Position numbers and translations under genes: made by a program. The notes under the pieces were generated by a model. That model searched no databases. It saw only the letters and a program-made list of their open reading frames with translations, and was not told the origin of the DNA. Source: Annona cherimola (taxonomy: Eukaryota > Streptophyta > Magnoliopsida > Magnoliales > Annonaceae). From it: a DNA stretch of 64,000 nt. Below are positions 1 through 12,155 of this stretch, in pieces. Positions within the stretch are counted from its first letter, which is position 1, and each line of letters starts with the position of its first letter. Where the stretch lies: contig CM059972.1 of the NCBI GenBank assembly GCA_030490835.1, positions 49,951,452 through 50,015,451 of the forward strand, read 5' to 3'.

Positions 1-1332
1 GCATCCAGAGTTGAATTCGAAACAGCAGAATGCCGAAGTCGCACCCCAAGTCGACTCCACGTGCGACTTGAGGTGAAGTCCCAGCCGAAGTCGACTCAGA
101 CATCGACTTCGCTCAGGCGGACGGAAAACTTCAAATGACAAGTTCTGGATTACTTGATTTCAAGCCAAACTAAATGAAGATGAAGATCAAGGCAACATAG
201 ATACTCAAGCTGAAACATTTGAAGACAAATCCAAGTACAAGCAAGAAGCATAAACTCAATCATTCAAATCAAGAAGATATCTAAGATTACATGAATTCAA
301 GATAAATCAAAGTCAAGATTTTCAAGATTCACAAATGTTCAAGAACATCATGACAGTGAAGTCGCAAGGCCAAGTCGACCCCATCTGAGACTTGAGTGAA
401 GTCGCAAAGCCAAGTCGACTTCATGATCGACTTCAGAACGGGCGAAACCTTCCAGCGTTGAAACACAAGACCGAAGTTCGCGAAGTCGCACCCGAAGTCG
501 ACTTCATCTGCGACTTGGGTGAAGTCGCACCCGAAGTCGACTCCACCTGCGACTTGGGTCGCAACGGTCGGAATTAATTCGAACGTTGGCGCATTAAATG
601 CGCGCCACCTACCTTCTAACGTTCGGATTCCCTCCAAAATTATAAATAGCATTCATGGTGGACGAGGGAAGTAGTTGAAAAACATTAAGTGAGCATAACT
701 CCTATCTACAAGAGCATTAAAGTGATCAAGCCAATCAAGAGAGGAAGAATTGTGCTTCAAGTTGCAAGAGCTACATTCAGAAACTTCAAAGCCATCATCT
801 ACAAGTTCTTCCCTGCGCTAAATCGTTTCTACACACCTGTAAAGTGTAGTTTACTTTTATTGTTTACTTGTTTGTGTTAAACTTGATTTAGCTTGCGTAG
901 CTAAGATCAAGAGGTAGAAAAGTAGTGTGTGATTGGAGTGTGACTCATCACCTACTTGTGCTAAGTGTTTGATGCCCCCTAGAGCTAGAATCTAGAAGAG
1001 AGCAAGAGGCTCTGGTTGTATATGCCCCCTAGAGCTAGAATCTAGAAGAGAGCAAGAGGCTCTAGTTGTATTCGCGGAATACAATAGTGGAACCCAAGTC
1101 ACAAGGAGCGTGAGCTTGGAACAGTGGAGTAGGGAGGTTGCCCGAACCACTATAAAATCCTTGTCTACTTGCTTTTATTTCTGCTCTCTTTATTACTTTG
1201 CTTTCCATTCAGTTTCTTCATTCAAGGGGAATAATTCTACAAGGGGTTAAGTTTTTAAGTTACCAAAGAAATTTTTAAGAACCCAATTCACCCCTCCCCT
1301 CTAGGGTTTTGCCATCTATTCGGGACCCAACC
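1..1332 (+). mobile_element. Partial Copia (SIRE-like) LTR, left end outside the window
   Basis: This aligns by eye with the LTRs of the Copia element at 25176-33892, starting roughly 310 bp into the LTR. It has the same clusters of GTCGAC-centred dyads (about 30-130 and 355-560), a TATA box near 640, and the same 3' end, which should read CGGGACCAACA but is CGGGACCCAACC here. It abuts the protease part of a gypsy element at about 1333, so it inserted into or recombined with that element. Whether it is a solo LTR or the 3' LTR of a full element cannot be decided because its left side is missing. It carries a 50-bp tandem duplication (971-1070) that the other copies lack. Confidence 0.85.
640..649 (+). 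promoter_or_regulatory. LTR TATA box
   Basis: TTATAAATAG lies where the intact Copia LTRs in this window carry TTATAAAAGG. It is just downstream of the last GTCGAC dyad cluster and upstream of the presumed R region. It is inferred to be the LTR promoter and is probably inactive in this truncated copy. Confidence 0.5.
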
Positions 1333-1517
1333 TTACATACTTGGTCAGTACTGGCTAATCTATACACAGGAGATTCTACATGGATTATCTCATTGGTTTC
1401 CACTATCGGTAGTGCATGGGTGACCACATATTGACATGCTATAAAGGAGTGACTAGCACCAAAATCAAACAAAGCAACTGCCGAATTTCCTAAAATGTAA
1501 ACCATACCTGTGACCAC
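1333..1517 (-). pseudogene. Ty3/gypsy retropepsin (protease) fragment
   Basis: The minus-strand translation contains GNSAVALFDFGASHSFI, the shape of the plant gypsy aspartic protease active site, usually written as LFDSGATHSFI. The serine of the DSG triad is phenylalanine here, so the enzyme would be inactive. The reading frame continues the gag at 1518-2657, with in-frame stops between them (around 1531, 1581 and 1636). The 3' side is cut off by the Copia LTR at about 1332, so reverse transcriptase and integrase are missing. This is part of the chromovirus-like element whose LTR is at 4192-8172. Confidence 0.75.
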
Positions 1518-1530
1518 CTTCTCTTCTTAT

Positions 1531-2932
1531 TCTTGAGACTTAGTCCGAGTCAAAGCATGCACATGTACCGGATTCATGGTAGTTCCCTACTTATTCATTG
1601 TTCCAGGTATCTTCAGCTGCGCGGGTATTCCACTACCTTATGAAGTTTGTGCCTTATTAGGATAATTCGGAACAATATGTCCTGTTTGATCACAAAGATA
1701 ACATTTAATGAACTTTACTTCACTCATTCTTCATTCCTTGGCTATATGGCCTGCTTGCCCACATTTATAGCACCAATTTGATCCTTTTAAACACTCGCTT
1801 GCATGTCGTTTTTGACATTTTCTGCAGAAAGGCGGGAGTTTCTTCTTTGGGGCTCCTTTCCCTTTCTTCATATTTCCTTTCTTACCCCTTTCTTTTCCCA
1901 ATTCAGTTTTCTTTGTTCCAAAACTGAACGTTTTTGACCCAAGTCTTAGTTCCTGTGTTCTTAACGCCTCAATTTCCAATGCTCTTGCCCTCTCAAGACA
2001 TGAAGCATAATACTTAATTAACAAAGGTGCGAGGCTTTCTATGAGGTATGACCTTAGTCCCTGCTGGAACCTTTGTGCCTTATTGTCTGGCACATTAGCA
2101 ATCCAAGACACATATCGAACTAAGACATTGAACTTAGTAGCGTATTTGGTAACAGACATTCTTCCCTGATAAAGCCTTTCAAATTCTATCACTTTCTGGC
2201 TTTGTAAACCAACAGGAAGGTATTCTTTGTTGAATTCCTCAACAAATGTCGGCCAAGACACCTCTTCTGGTCGTGGCATTGTGACCAACATTGTTTCCCA
2301 CCATTCATGTGCGTCTTTGATCAATAAATGTGTGGCGCACAATACCTTTTATAGATCATTACGCGAGAAAATTCTAAATAATTTCTTAATCTCTATTATC
2401 CATTGCTCAGCCTGTATCGGATCGGGTTCTCCTAAAAATTTTGGGGGTCGCTGAGCCAAGAATGCATTAATCGCCTTTCTATCAGCTTCCATTGGCTGAT
2501 TTTCATCTTCTGTGGGTACTGTCGTGGAAGTCGGGCCAGCCGTTGGAATAGCTCTATCTCTTTCAGTACTGCCCAACTGAGCCTGCTGTGTTCTTTCCCA
2601 CAAACCTTCAATAATGTCTGTGGTCTGTGCTGCCCAATCACGAGTAGCCTGCTGCATTGCTTCCTTTACTGCGGCAGCTATCCTTTCTTCTATGAGTCGA
2701 GCCTGTCTTGACTCATATCCTTCTCCTATATTTTGTTCTGGACTTACATTTTCTTGTCTTTGTCGAGTTCTTGAACTTTCACTACTGGATTCAGGTTCTG
2801 GCCTTTTTGGTCTACTAGTCTCTCCAACCTCATGTTAGCTGGGAACCTCTTGAGCAACTTCCTTTCCTTTATTTGTTCTCCTTCCTCATCTTGTTTCCAC
2901 CATAATGTTTTTCTAAATATATAAAAGTACAT
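1531..2932 (-). pseudogene. Ty3/gypsy gag (chromovirus/Tekay-like), broken
   Basis: This is the capsid/nucleocapsid polyprotein of a retrotransposon. The part at 2349-2657 has the segment FLAQRPPKFLGEPDP followed by a Retrotrans_gag-type helical region, with WWETML and EFNKEYLPVGLQ around 2230-2320. The 3' part (1731-1830) has a C-x2-C-x3-H arrangement (CRKCQKRHASEC) and a zinc knuckle CYKCGQAGH. A second, poorer knuckle (CYLCDQTGH) lies near 1700. One in-frame stop at about 2346 splits it, a stop follows the first knuckle at about 1730, and further stops follow. This zinc-finger pattern, the tRNA-Met primer site and the long LTR fit the Tekay/Del chromovirus lineage. That assignment is inference. 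Confidence 0.8.
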
Positions 2933-3216
2933 AATCTTTCATTTATAATTGGGGTTAGATCGTCATATACGTATTATCAGCACAAAATTAAAAATCAATT
3001 TGCACATTCATCATCATAAACATTCATAACCATTCATTCATTTCATATTATTTACATTAATAAACATCTATTATCATACATTCCATAAACCACAATTTTC
3101 TAACGTCACACCATATGTTACATACATCACACTTATATATATATGTACATCATATCATAGCAAAGTCTCCTGGTCTCATAATTATACATATTGAAGTTCA
3201 TAAAAACAAAGAAAAC

Positions 3217-3978
3217 TCATCGTCTACCCACTCTCCTTTTGAAGTAATGATGACGCCTATGCCTAGGCGACATTTCGCTAGGTTCCTCCGTGATAGTACT
3301 AGTATCTGACCAGGCATGATTGTTCTCTCCTCCACCATCATTATTATCATTACTACTATCACTGCTGCTTTCATTTTCATTATCATCTTCTTCCTCATTT
3401 ACCTTTGGTTCAAGATATCGTAATGGTGCTCCAAGCGAAAACAAATTACCCGTGCTTTTATCTACGTGAATCATAACCTCACCAAGACGAGGAATAGGTT
3501 CAGGTGGCTCTATAAACCCTCAAGAAAAACCCTCTTCTATAAAAGGAACCATTTCTTTCTCTCTCTGTCGAATACTTTCCCAGCTCTTTCCATATCGAAA
3601 TTGAAGATATCCACCTTCAAATTTATACCAAGGTCCTAAATTAGGAGGTTTTGGTGCTGGAGTATTTTCCCAAAACTGCCGCAGATCCTGAGGAGATATA
3701 TAGTCTGTGGGAGTTCGAAGAAACCCTAAAAATCCAGAGCGATAGGTCGGTAGAACCTCAGCTCTAGGAGCCCTGTTGCTAGACTCCACAATAATTGGCC
3801 TTCGCTGGTACCTGTCCTGCAGATGAAGTGGAAGATTCCTAGGAGAGAAACCTGGAGGTATAGGTGGAAAAGGATCTGCATCCTGTTGTGACTCTAACCA
3901 CTTTTTAACACTTTCTTTGATTTTTCATTTCTTTTCTTCTTCCATCTCCTTCTTTAACTCTTCTGCACTCATAACTCA
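3217..3978 (-). pseudogene. Extra leader ORF between primer site and gag, two in-frame stops
   Basis: One minus-strand frame is open from about 3978 to 3217 apart from a TGA near 3928 and a stop near 3519. The segment 3520-3789 encodes a proline- and aromatic-rich stretch (TPTDYISPQDLRQFWENTP, then PNLGPWYKFEGGYLQFRYG). The segment 3217-3474 is very acidic, with runs of Asp, Glu, Ser and Asn, and ends in a basic RHRRHHYFKRRVGRR-like tail. I recognise no family. Its place, downstream of the tRNA-Met primer site and upstream of gag, suggests either an extra ORF of the element or an extended gag leader. The maintained frame argues against chance, but coding status is inferred. Confidence 0.45.
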
Positions 3979-4170
3979 TTTTCCCTTATCGGCCATCTAT
4001 TCACATATATAACTAAATTAGTTATACACTAGAAATAGCACCTTGCAAATCATTTTGCAATACATTATCATATATCATTCATACATGATAATGACCTTTA
4101 CAATCCACATAAAATCATATATATCATGTCCAATCCTCAAACTTAGACTTTTTCACGCCTATTTACCAGT

Positions 4171-4187
4171 CCATGCTCTGATACCAA
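4171..4187 (-). promoter_or_regulatory. tRNA-Met primer-binding site
   Basis: On the minus strand the sequence reads TTGGTATCAGAGCATGG, matching the TGGTATCAGAGC core that pairs with initiator tRNA-Met in plant LTR elements. It sits 4-5 bp downstream (minus direction) of the LTR end at 4192. This fixes the element as minus strand and the 4192-8172 repeat as its 5' LTR. Confidence 0.85.
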
Positions 4188-4191
4188 GCTC

Positions 4192-7100
4192 TGTGGCGCC
4201 CCAACCCGAGCGTCACATCCTGAGCCTTACCTCGGGATCGTTATTAACTGGTAAACGTGATCAGGATTGTTGCCCTGTCACACGGCGGGTTTTTAATGGA
4301 TATTTATCCAATTAAATATATTTTCATAGGAGTTTATTTCCTCATAATTACATCTCATGCATAACTGGGTCATTTCCAACCATTCAACATACAGCAAAAC
4401 ATGATGTTCTAGAGACATTTCAACATTCTCCTAAATCAGATGTCACTGGATGTATTAAACATAGTCGTCAACACAAAACATCAACATAATTACATTCATT
4501 CAACATGAGTTTTTCTATATCATAAAACTGTTAATATTTTTCCCTCGCTTTAATGATATTGCCTTTACTCCTTTGCCGAGTCTCTTCTCTCACCTGTCTA
4601 TGAGTTAGGAAAATGAAAATGTGAGTTGTACACTCAATAAGCAAGCTTTATAAAATTTTCAAGCAAAACATTTCAAAAGTAACCTTTTTCAACAAAAACG
4701 TTTCTCTCCATTTAGTAGAGACACTTATCAAGTGATCAACTACCTACGGAGTAGAAATATTTTATTTATAATCATTATGGGAAGCAACATTATACCCCCT
4801 CGAGGATATATAATGATAATGTGATGAATGCATTTGGTCCCTTAGGATGGAGGCTAGCTAGGCGACCATCCGCCCTCATCTTCTCCCATTCAGGGAGGCG
4901 CCGCCAGCCCTTGGCCTATTTTAGCGACTCGGCTACACCAAAGGGGGACAATCGGTCCACTTATTCCTTTAAGGTGAACCTTATGCATTATGCACATGAA
5001 TTTATCCATGTCATGCTAGTATGATTTTTCACACATAATATCATAAGACAAAAAATTTCATCAATCAAAAAGCAGTTATATAAATCAATTTTCAATACAT
5101 AGTGAACTAAGGAATGACCATCCTTAAAATTTAGAAATAAATTTCAAATAACATTTGCTAAATCAATAAAAGTAGTTAAAACATCATTTACAATTATTTC
5201 AAAGAAATTTAAAAAATAAAAATTCATTTAGAAAATTGGCTTGCTTACCTTGTTCGTGAGAGCTTTCCGGATTGACTTTTTCTTTTCCTTTGCCTATGAA
5301 AGAATAACATAATATTCACATAAATTTCATTTGCTTGCATTTATTTAGTTTTCCAACCCATTTTCATAAATAGTCATAACCCGTTTAACTTCCAAGTCGG
5401 GTGTACATACATCATATACTTATGTATATCAATCCTTCATTATACCACGTATTTAATTCCCATAGATTGAGCTCAAATTTTGAGATTATCAAATCAGCAA
5501 TATATTACAAATTTTTCCATCTTACTTTTATGCATTTTTGCAAATTAACCCTTCACATAACTTAGTTATCATTTTATCAATTTCCTTATTTCACATATGT
5601 CCATTTCTTACACCTAATTCATGTTTTCCTTAAAATTTTTCAAATCAGAAACTTGGCTTCCAATTCAGCATGATTATACACCTTAATTAACACTTATTTA
5701 GTGCATTTCTACGAATTTTTAATCCACTAATTTCAAACTTCCAAAAACAGCAACTTTGATATCCGATTTCCACCCTTTAAACGTCTCTTTTAATACTCCA
5801 TTCTAAAAAAACATTTAACCATTTGATTCCAGAAATTAATCCCACTTTTGATAACCTAAATTCAAGGTATTTTCACATATTAAAATTTCATATATAAGTT
5901 GTTTGCAAACAACAACGTTTTATGTATGTAGGGTACCCATTTACACCACTTTGGACGTCCACCATTAAACCCTCAAAATTCTGATTTTGGTCAGTCCATG
6001 CATGGTCCCTTTTCACATCCAAAGTGCCCTACATTTAGGAAATTTTACCCTACAATTTATCCATAATTTATTTGAATCACTTCATATATCATTTTCAACA
6101 GTTAAACGTGAATTTCGAGTCTTAAGAGTAACCCTAACTAACCTTTCTTCTACACTTCATAAATCATGCTAAATTTCACATATATTCAACATCAAAACAT
6201 TAATTATCATGTGATTATATCAATTTAATAAAACAGCAAAATTAAACACAAATTTCAGCAAGTTTAGGCTAGTGCAAAAGCTCATACATCACACTAATCA
6301 CTTCCTTCTTGCATCTAACTCCTAGTTGCATTACTTGTTATTATAATTTCATTAAATACCCTAATTAAAAGTATCATAAATCTTCATTAAAGGATTCATT
6401 ATGAATCATATTCACATCCCATAAATTTAGTTTGAAACAATAGATTAAAATCATTCAACACAAACATACACTTAATTGTATAGTGTAGCACTCAACTCCA
6501 CTTCTCAAGCATGCTTCCTCAACTTAAATCCTTCTTGTCTTTCCCCTTTTTCTTCTCTTGTTTTTGGGTTTGAAAGGTGGTGGAAGAGGGGACGTGTGCT
6601 GCTGCTGGAAATGGGAGCTCAAAATGCTAAAAATTTTCTAAGTCCCCATCTATGCATATGGACGTTCCTCCTTTCTTAAACAACAGCTGGAAATTTCCAG
6701 CTAGTGGACCCCACTTGCCATCTCATCTATGCTCATTCCAATGAAATTTTATCCCCTTAGTTGACATGGAAACTTTTGGACCATTTAAATTATTTTTTTC
6801 TTAATTAATAATTTGTTAATTATCCAATGCATTTAAGAATCCCAAATCTGTCCACCAGATCACGTCCACAATAGCTGCTGTTTTTCATATTTTTTTCAAC
6901 AAATTTTGTAGCTTTTTTATGCATATTTATATACCCTACTACCTAGGCTAATTATTCATGCATTTATCAATTTTTAAAAATTAAAAAAATCACATTTCTA
7001 ACTGCTTGAACGGTCCTCATTTGTTTGCTCCATTTTTGCTGCCTGTACACGTCCCTGTTTTCAGCAGGTTATCTTATCATTATTTATTATGGTGCAGCTT

Positions 7101-8172
7101 TATTTAATTATTAATTTAATTATATAGTAGTGTAGGTCATTTAGGGTCATTGTAGCATAATTTAAAAAATTATAAAATATGCATAAGGCTGCTAAACCGT
7201 CCACATCATCCAAGAGATATGTTGCTGTCCATTTTTCCTTTTTCTCTCAACGGTCCAGATCTGCCCCTTTTTAATCAGAATTTACACTTTAATTTAATGC
7301 ATATTTATCCTCATTAACTCATAGTTTACTTTGGGTATTGATTTTATAAAAAAAATATTTCACAAAATGCCATTATATGGGCTATTTGGATGTTCCCAAC
7401 TGCCACATCACCCATGCTCCATTAAACTGTTTAATTGAGCATTTAATTATGAGATAATTGCAGGGATTTTTCCATTATTAGTAATTCACAAAATACCCTA
7501 CAAATTACCTCCTTTTGACACCTCAAATTTGTCTTTATTCATTTGATTATTTTACTCATTTTCAACATAAATGCTAATCACTTTTTGGGTTGAAAAATCA
7601 AAACCACTAATCCCAATTTCGTACAAGCTTATTTCCATCATCATTTGGATGATCAAATCCTCCCATAACCTTAATCTCATAATTTTAACCGTCAATTTCA
7701 AATTTCATCTCAATCCGATCTTCCTAGCTCAAGTTATGATCATTTTAAGTTTTGAATGGTGATGATCGATTTTCATCAAAATTTTCATAATCTAGTTTCC
7801 TCATGTGATTAAGCACAAAATTATGTGTTTCCACTTAAAATTTTACCTCAATCCGACTTAAGGGCATCAAGTATGAATTTTCCAATATTTTCTTAACTTG
7901 GCTCCAAGATTAGCCTCCTTATCTCCATTTGTTTTATTATGGAATTTAATAATATTTTTTTCATGGCATACTAACATTTATCCATCCTCATTATATTACT
8001 TCAATCATATTATCCCACATTGGCTGGAATGGATATATTTAAACAACATTCATAACAAATGACCTAGCTGCAACAAGTCATAAAATTTGCAAATAATTCA
8101 TTTTTAAATATTATTCATACATGAATCAATCAATTGTATATACATGATTTCTACTCCGATTAGGGTTTCACA
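4192..8172 (-). mobile_element. 5' LTR of chromovirus-like Ty3/gypsy element
   Basis: On the minus strand it begins TGTGAAACCCTA at 8172 and ends GGGGCGCCACA at 4192, the same TGTGAAACCC...GCCACA ends as the other gypsy LTRs here (9073-12059, 14866-19393, 49195-56820). Its minus-strand 5' end cuts a reverse transcriptase reading frame at 8173, so the element inserted into older gypsy pol. The partner 3' LTR is not in the window. The interior is AT-rich with no genuine ORF. Listed short ORFs within it have no recognisable homology. Confidence 0.8.
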
Positions 8173-9072
8173 ATACGAACATGTGAAAGTAGTCTTTTCT
8201 TGGTCATCGGGTGCTATCATAATTTGGTGGTAGCCTGAATAACCATCCAAAAACCAATAGAACTCTCGACCAACCAACCTGCCTAGCATCTGGTCGACGA
8301 ATAGGAGCGGAAAGTGATCCTTCATAGTGGCTTCGTTCATCTTCCGGTAGTCCATACATACTCTCCAACTCATAACTGTTCGTGTTGGAACCAATTCATT
8401 ATTCTCATTGGATAATAACGTCATTCCACCCTTTTTAGGAACACATTGCACCGAACTAACTCAAGAATTTTCAGAGATGGGATATATAACACCTGCGTCA
8501 AGCCATTTGATAATCTCTTTTTTAACCACTTCCTTCATAATAGGATTTAACCTTCTCTGGGCTTCAATGGACGACCTTGAATTCTCTTATAATGGAATTT
8601 TGTGCATACAGAAAGAAGGGATAATTCCTCTGATGTCCGCAATGGTCCAACCTATAGCCCTCTTGTGGTTCCTGAGCACTCTAAGTAATTTTTCTTCTTG
8701 TAAAAAATCCAATGCTGAAAAAATGTTAACTGGGAGTGATGATTTAGCTCCCAGATACACTTATCTTAAATAGGTTGGCAGAGGTTTCAACTCCAAAAAG
8801 GGCGGCTCCTCAATTGATGGCTTTAAATGTTTAAATGAATCCGGATTGAGCTCCAGCGACTCAAATTTCTACGGTTAGTGTGTAAAAGTCGGAGATTGCT
8901 GCAAATAACATATCATCTCAGTTAATTCTTCATCAGCTTCATTCACTTCTCCAACCAATGATGCTTCTAAAATGTCCTTGTGAGAGGTAACCTGAAATTC
9001 AGCTTGGATCGCTGAGTCCACCATATCAACCATAAAACATTCATCTGGATCATTCGAAAACTGCATCGCCTT
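8173..9072 (-). pseudogene. Ty3/gypsy (Tat/Athila-like) pol, protease-RT linker and N-terminal RT
   Basis: The minus-strand translation gives QCVPKKGGMTLLSNENNEL, then WRVCMDYRKMNEAT, DHFPLLFVDQML and FLDGYSGYHQI, ending TTFTCSY at 8173. These are conserved N-terminal reverse transcriptase blocks of plant Tat/Athila gypsy elements. Upstream (8460-8870) are linker motifs such as HKRAIGWTIADIRGI and RRLNPIMKEVVKKE, interrupted by stops. The catalytic YVDD part should follow but is replaced by the LTR end at 8172. At the other end the frame runs into a solo LTR at 9072 and resumes at 12065. This is the oldest layer of the local nest. Confidence 0.8.
9068..9072. repeat. Target-site duplication GCCTT (left)
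   Basis: GCCTT here and at 12060-12064 directly flanks the TG...CA ends of the solo LTR at 9073-12059. A perfect 5-bp duplication is what Ty3/gypsy integrase leaves. Confidence 0.85.
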
Positions 9073-12059
9073 TGTGGCGCCCCGAACTGAGCGTCACAAC
9101 CATACTCCAAGATCTATCGATTGGTAAATGTGAATCAGGATTGTTGCCCTGATCACGCAGCGGGTTCTAAATTGGATCTTGTCCAAATTTTTTTCATTTC
9201 TTTTTCTTTTCTTTTATCACATAAACATATACTCATCATCATTCATAATGGATTTATCCATATCATCGTAAATCATCAACTTCTCATATTATTCATGACT
9301 TCATAATTTCATACATCCTATGTCTTTTTCGCCATATCCCATTAGGGCATTTATTCATGCTTCCACATACAAAGGATTACAAACCTTTGGAAATTTCTTT
9401 TTCCTTTCTCAGCAAGAACATGCCTTTCATCACTTGAATTTTCCCTGCACCTGTCTAAGGGGGGAAAATAAAGCATGAGTCGAAACTCAATAAGCAAGCA
9501 TTTTTCTTTCATTTAAATGTATTTCTCTCCATTCGATAGAAGTCACTTACCAAGTGATCAACTACCAACGGAACAGAAACCTTTTCATAAATTCATTTCA
9601 TAAATATTGGATGTGCAAATACTTCCTTTCCATATCTGACATAAACCTTCGTGTGTGAGTACGCTAGCCTGGGAAACATCTCACATAGCATGATCCATTA
9701 TGCCGGCTTCTCCGACTTGGCCTCGTCAAGGGGACCTCGCGTCCTTTACCCTGATTAGCCTACCTAGTCTCCTACATGCATGACTTTTGATTTTTTCGGT
9801 ATTATATACCTCTTACACCAGGTAACTTGTCATTCTCATGTAGAGAATTATTTGCACCATCCCTTTAAAACATCATTTCAAATCCATGCTTTCCTTTTCA
9901 ATCCATGTATGAAAATGCAATGCATTCATTGACACATATCATTCCTTTTCCTCCACCTCTTGGGAGGACACCACCGGCACACAACCCATACGACTCGGCA
10001 ATAGCGAAGGGGGACCCTCTGATCCGCTTTCTACCTCCACTAAAGTCTCTTCATTATGCATCATACATGTGCACATGTCCATGAACATCACATGATATCA
10101 ATATGTCGGCATGAATTTTCATAAAAACTCATAAACATTCATCGTTTCAAAACATTATAAGAATGACCACCCTTAAACATATTTCATAAATACTTGAGAA
10201 TAAAACATATTTTCAAAAGGGTTTGCTTGCTTACCTTCTTAGTCCATGTCCTCAACCTTCTCCTTTCCTCTTCCTATACAAGGAAATTGGATATTTTATC
10301 CATCTATTCCATGTCTTAGATTGCTTTCCATGCGTGCTTTATGATCACATATTACCTCATTTTTATAGAGGTTATCCCTTTATAAATACTTGGTCATTAC
10401 CTCCTTATATGGATTTTTATCCATAAATCCTTAAAAATTAAATCCATACATCCTTATAAAAATAAATCTTAATTTTTCCCAAAATCACGTTGTTCACTGT
10501 TCATAATTACTATTCATGATTACTGTTCACTTTACTGTAGCAGGTTAATGTTCATCCGAGGTTACTGTTCACAGCATGTTGGTTACTATTCATGAGTTTC
10601 AAAAATTGACATTTTTCCTAAAAATAAAAAATACCATGACATAGCTCTCAGTTAGTATATCATGGGAAAATTTATGACTTTTGAATTTATCATCATTAAC
10701 TTGGCCAGTGAAATCATTTTCTTCATATACTAAAATTCATCATAATTTCTCTTAAGCTTAATCCTTAAATCCAAAAGTCATGAGATTAATATATCATCAT
10801 TACAACATCATAATCATCATTATTATTCATCCCAAATAATCATTTAGCAATTTTGGAACATTATTTATACATATCATATATTATTTTCCCGAATGTTCTA
10901 TCTTCGCTTCAAATTTTTGATGTTTAGGCATAATTCCAATTTGGCATGGTAACTACACTTATTTTCTCATGATTAGGAATTATCTAAGCATGGTTTTACC
11001 CTACTTAACATCCAAAAAAAATTTGGAAAGAATCCCCTTACCTCAAGTGGAGAATTCTCTTCCTACTTGGCTCTTTCTCTCTCTTTCCTTCTCTCCTTCT
11101 TTCTCTAAAGGCCAAAAACGTGTTGGGAGTGGGAATGCTTGAATTTCTCAAGCTTGGAAGCTGGGTTTGGTGTGCCTTGGTCGTTCACCCCATGCCCCTA
11201 TTTATACCCTTCCATTTTCTACTAAATTGTAATTTACCCCCTCTTGCAATAGGTATTTATTTCTAAATATTTTTGCTAGGAAATTTTCCAGCAATTTCCA
11301 CCATGTCATTGAGCCTTGTGCCAGCCCCTATTTTCAACCATGGCTGCTAATTATTTATGGGTTTTTTTATGAAAAATCATTTTTTATTCCAAATTAATCT
11401 CAACCATTCATCGCATGATAAGCTTTAATCTTAACCATTGATTTTTGCTCCAACCTCTAGGTACTATTCACGTCCAATATTCCCCTTGACTTGTTGCTAA
11501 TTTTCATTTAATGAAAATGCCTTTTAATTAATTAAAATTATCAAAGTTAAACCTTTAATTAATGAAAAAGCACAAGTGCTTTTTTTATCCTTAAATGACA
11601 TTCAATTTTGACCCTTAATTCATATAATTTTTTAATCAATCTTGGACCATTTATCATGTCCATCATCATTTTTTGGCCATCAATAAAGAATTTCATCTTC
11701 ATCCGACATCCGGATTGCAAGATATGAATTTTTCTTCATTTTCTTCACAAAAATCCATAAAAATCTGAAAATTATTATTTTAATCCAAAAAGCACTTTCG
11801 TCCTTTAGTGTGAAGCTTCCTTTTTCGTCTTTTATGATTAAGTTAATCCAAAGTGATTAACTTAACATATTTCTTAATCCCACATTTACTATTCACATTT
11901 ACTATTCATCTGAATCAACATTCCATAATTAGCTATTTAATCTTCCAATGCCATATATTGCAAAATATCATTAATATATGTTTCATATAAATATCATTAT
12001 ATTACCTAGGGTTTATAACCCTAGGGATTCATACACGTTCCTAAAATTGGGGTTTCACA
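9073..12059 (-). mobile_element. Solo LTR of a gypsy (chromovirus-like) element
   Basis: This 2,987-bp repeat starts TGTGGCGCCCC and ends GGGGTTTCACA on the plus strand, so it is reversed. It has no primer site or coding region next to it and is bounded by GCCTT on both sides, as expected after LTR-LTR recombination removed the interior. It contains runs of ACTGTTCAT-like repeats at 10495-10600. No real ORF is seen inside. Removing it restores a continuous pol frame between 12065 and 9067. Confidence 0.85.
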
Positions 12060-12112
12060 GCCTTGAACACACTAAATGTGACTTTATCATTCTGCACACG
12101 CATGGTCAGAAA
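12060..12112 (-). pseudogene. Continuation of the Tat/Athila-like pol linker
   Basis: Reading the minus strand from about 12112 to 12060 and then, after skipping the solo LTR and one copy of its target duplication, from 9067 gives a linker of the form VTFSVFKAMQFSNDPDECF. This pattern is typical of the region before reverse transcriptase in plant gypsy elements. It shows that this short piece and 8173-9072 were once one gene. Confidence 0.65.
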
Positions 12113-12138
12113 GTGACGTCTCGATTCAGGGAGCCACA
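12113..12138 (+). mobile_element. 3' stub of a truncated gypsy 5' LTR
   Basis: The stub GTGACGTCTCGATTC...GAGCCACA matches the last bases of the 14866-19393 LTR (GACGTCTCGGTTCGGGACACCA). It is followed by a primer-binding site, so it is the surviving end of the 5' LTR of the plus-strand element ending at 19393. The rest of this LTR is missing. Confidence 0.65.
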
Positions 12139-12143
12139 ATTGT

Positions 12144-12155
12144 TGGTATCAGAGC
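12144..12155 (+). promoter_or_regulatory. tRNA-Met primer-binding site
   Basis: TGGTATCAGAGC lies 5 bp after the LTR stub ending at 12138 and fits pairing with initiator tRNA-Met. Similar but degenerate copies occur near 12223 and 13954. Confidence 0.8.

Noticed and set aside
329..652. 107-codon minus-strand ORF, and similar ORFs at 25272-25643, 25940-26242, 32328-32699, 50413-50780 and 51071-51460
   Set aside because: They all lie in the repeated dyad clusters of the Copia LTRs and are open on several frames and both strands because the repeat units lack stops. The predicted peptides are repeat translations (VDSTCDLG-like).
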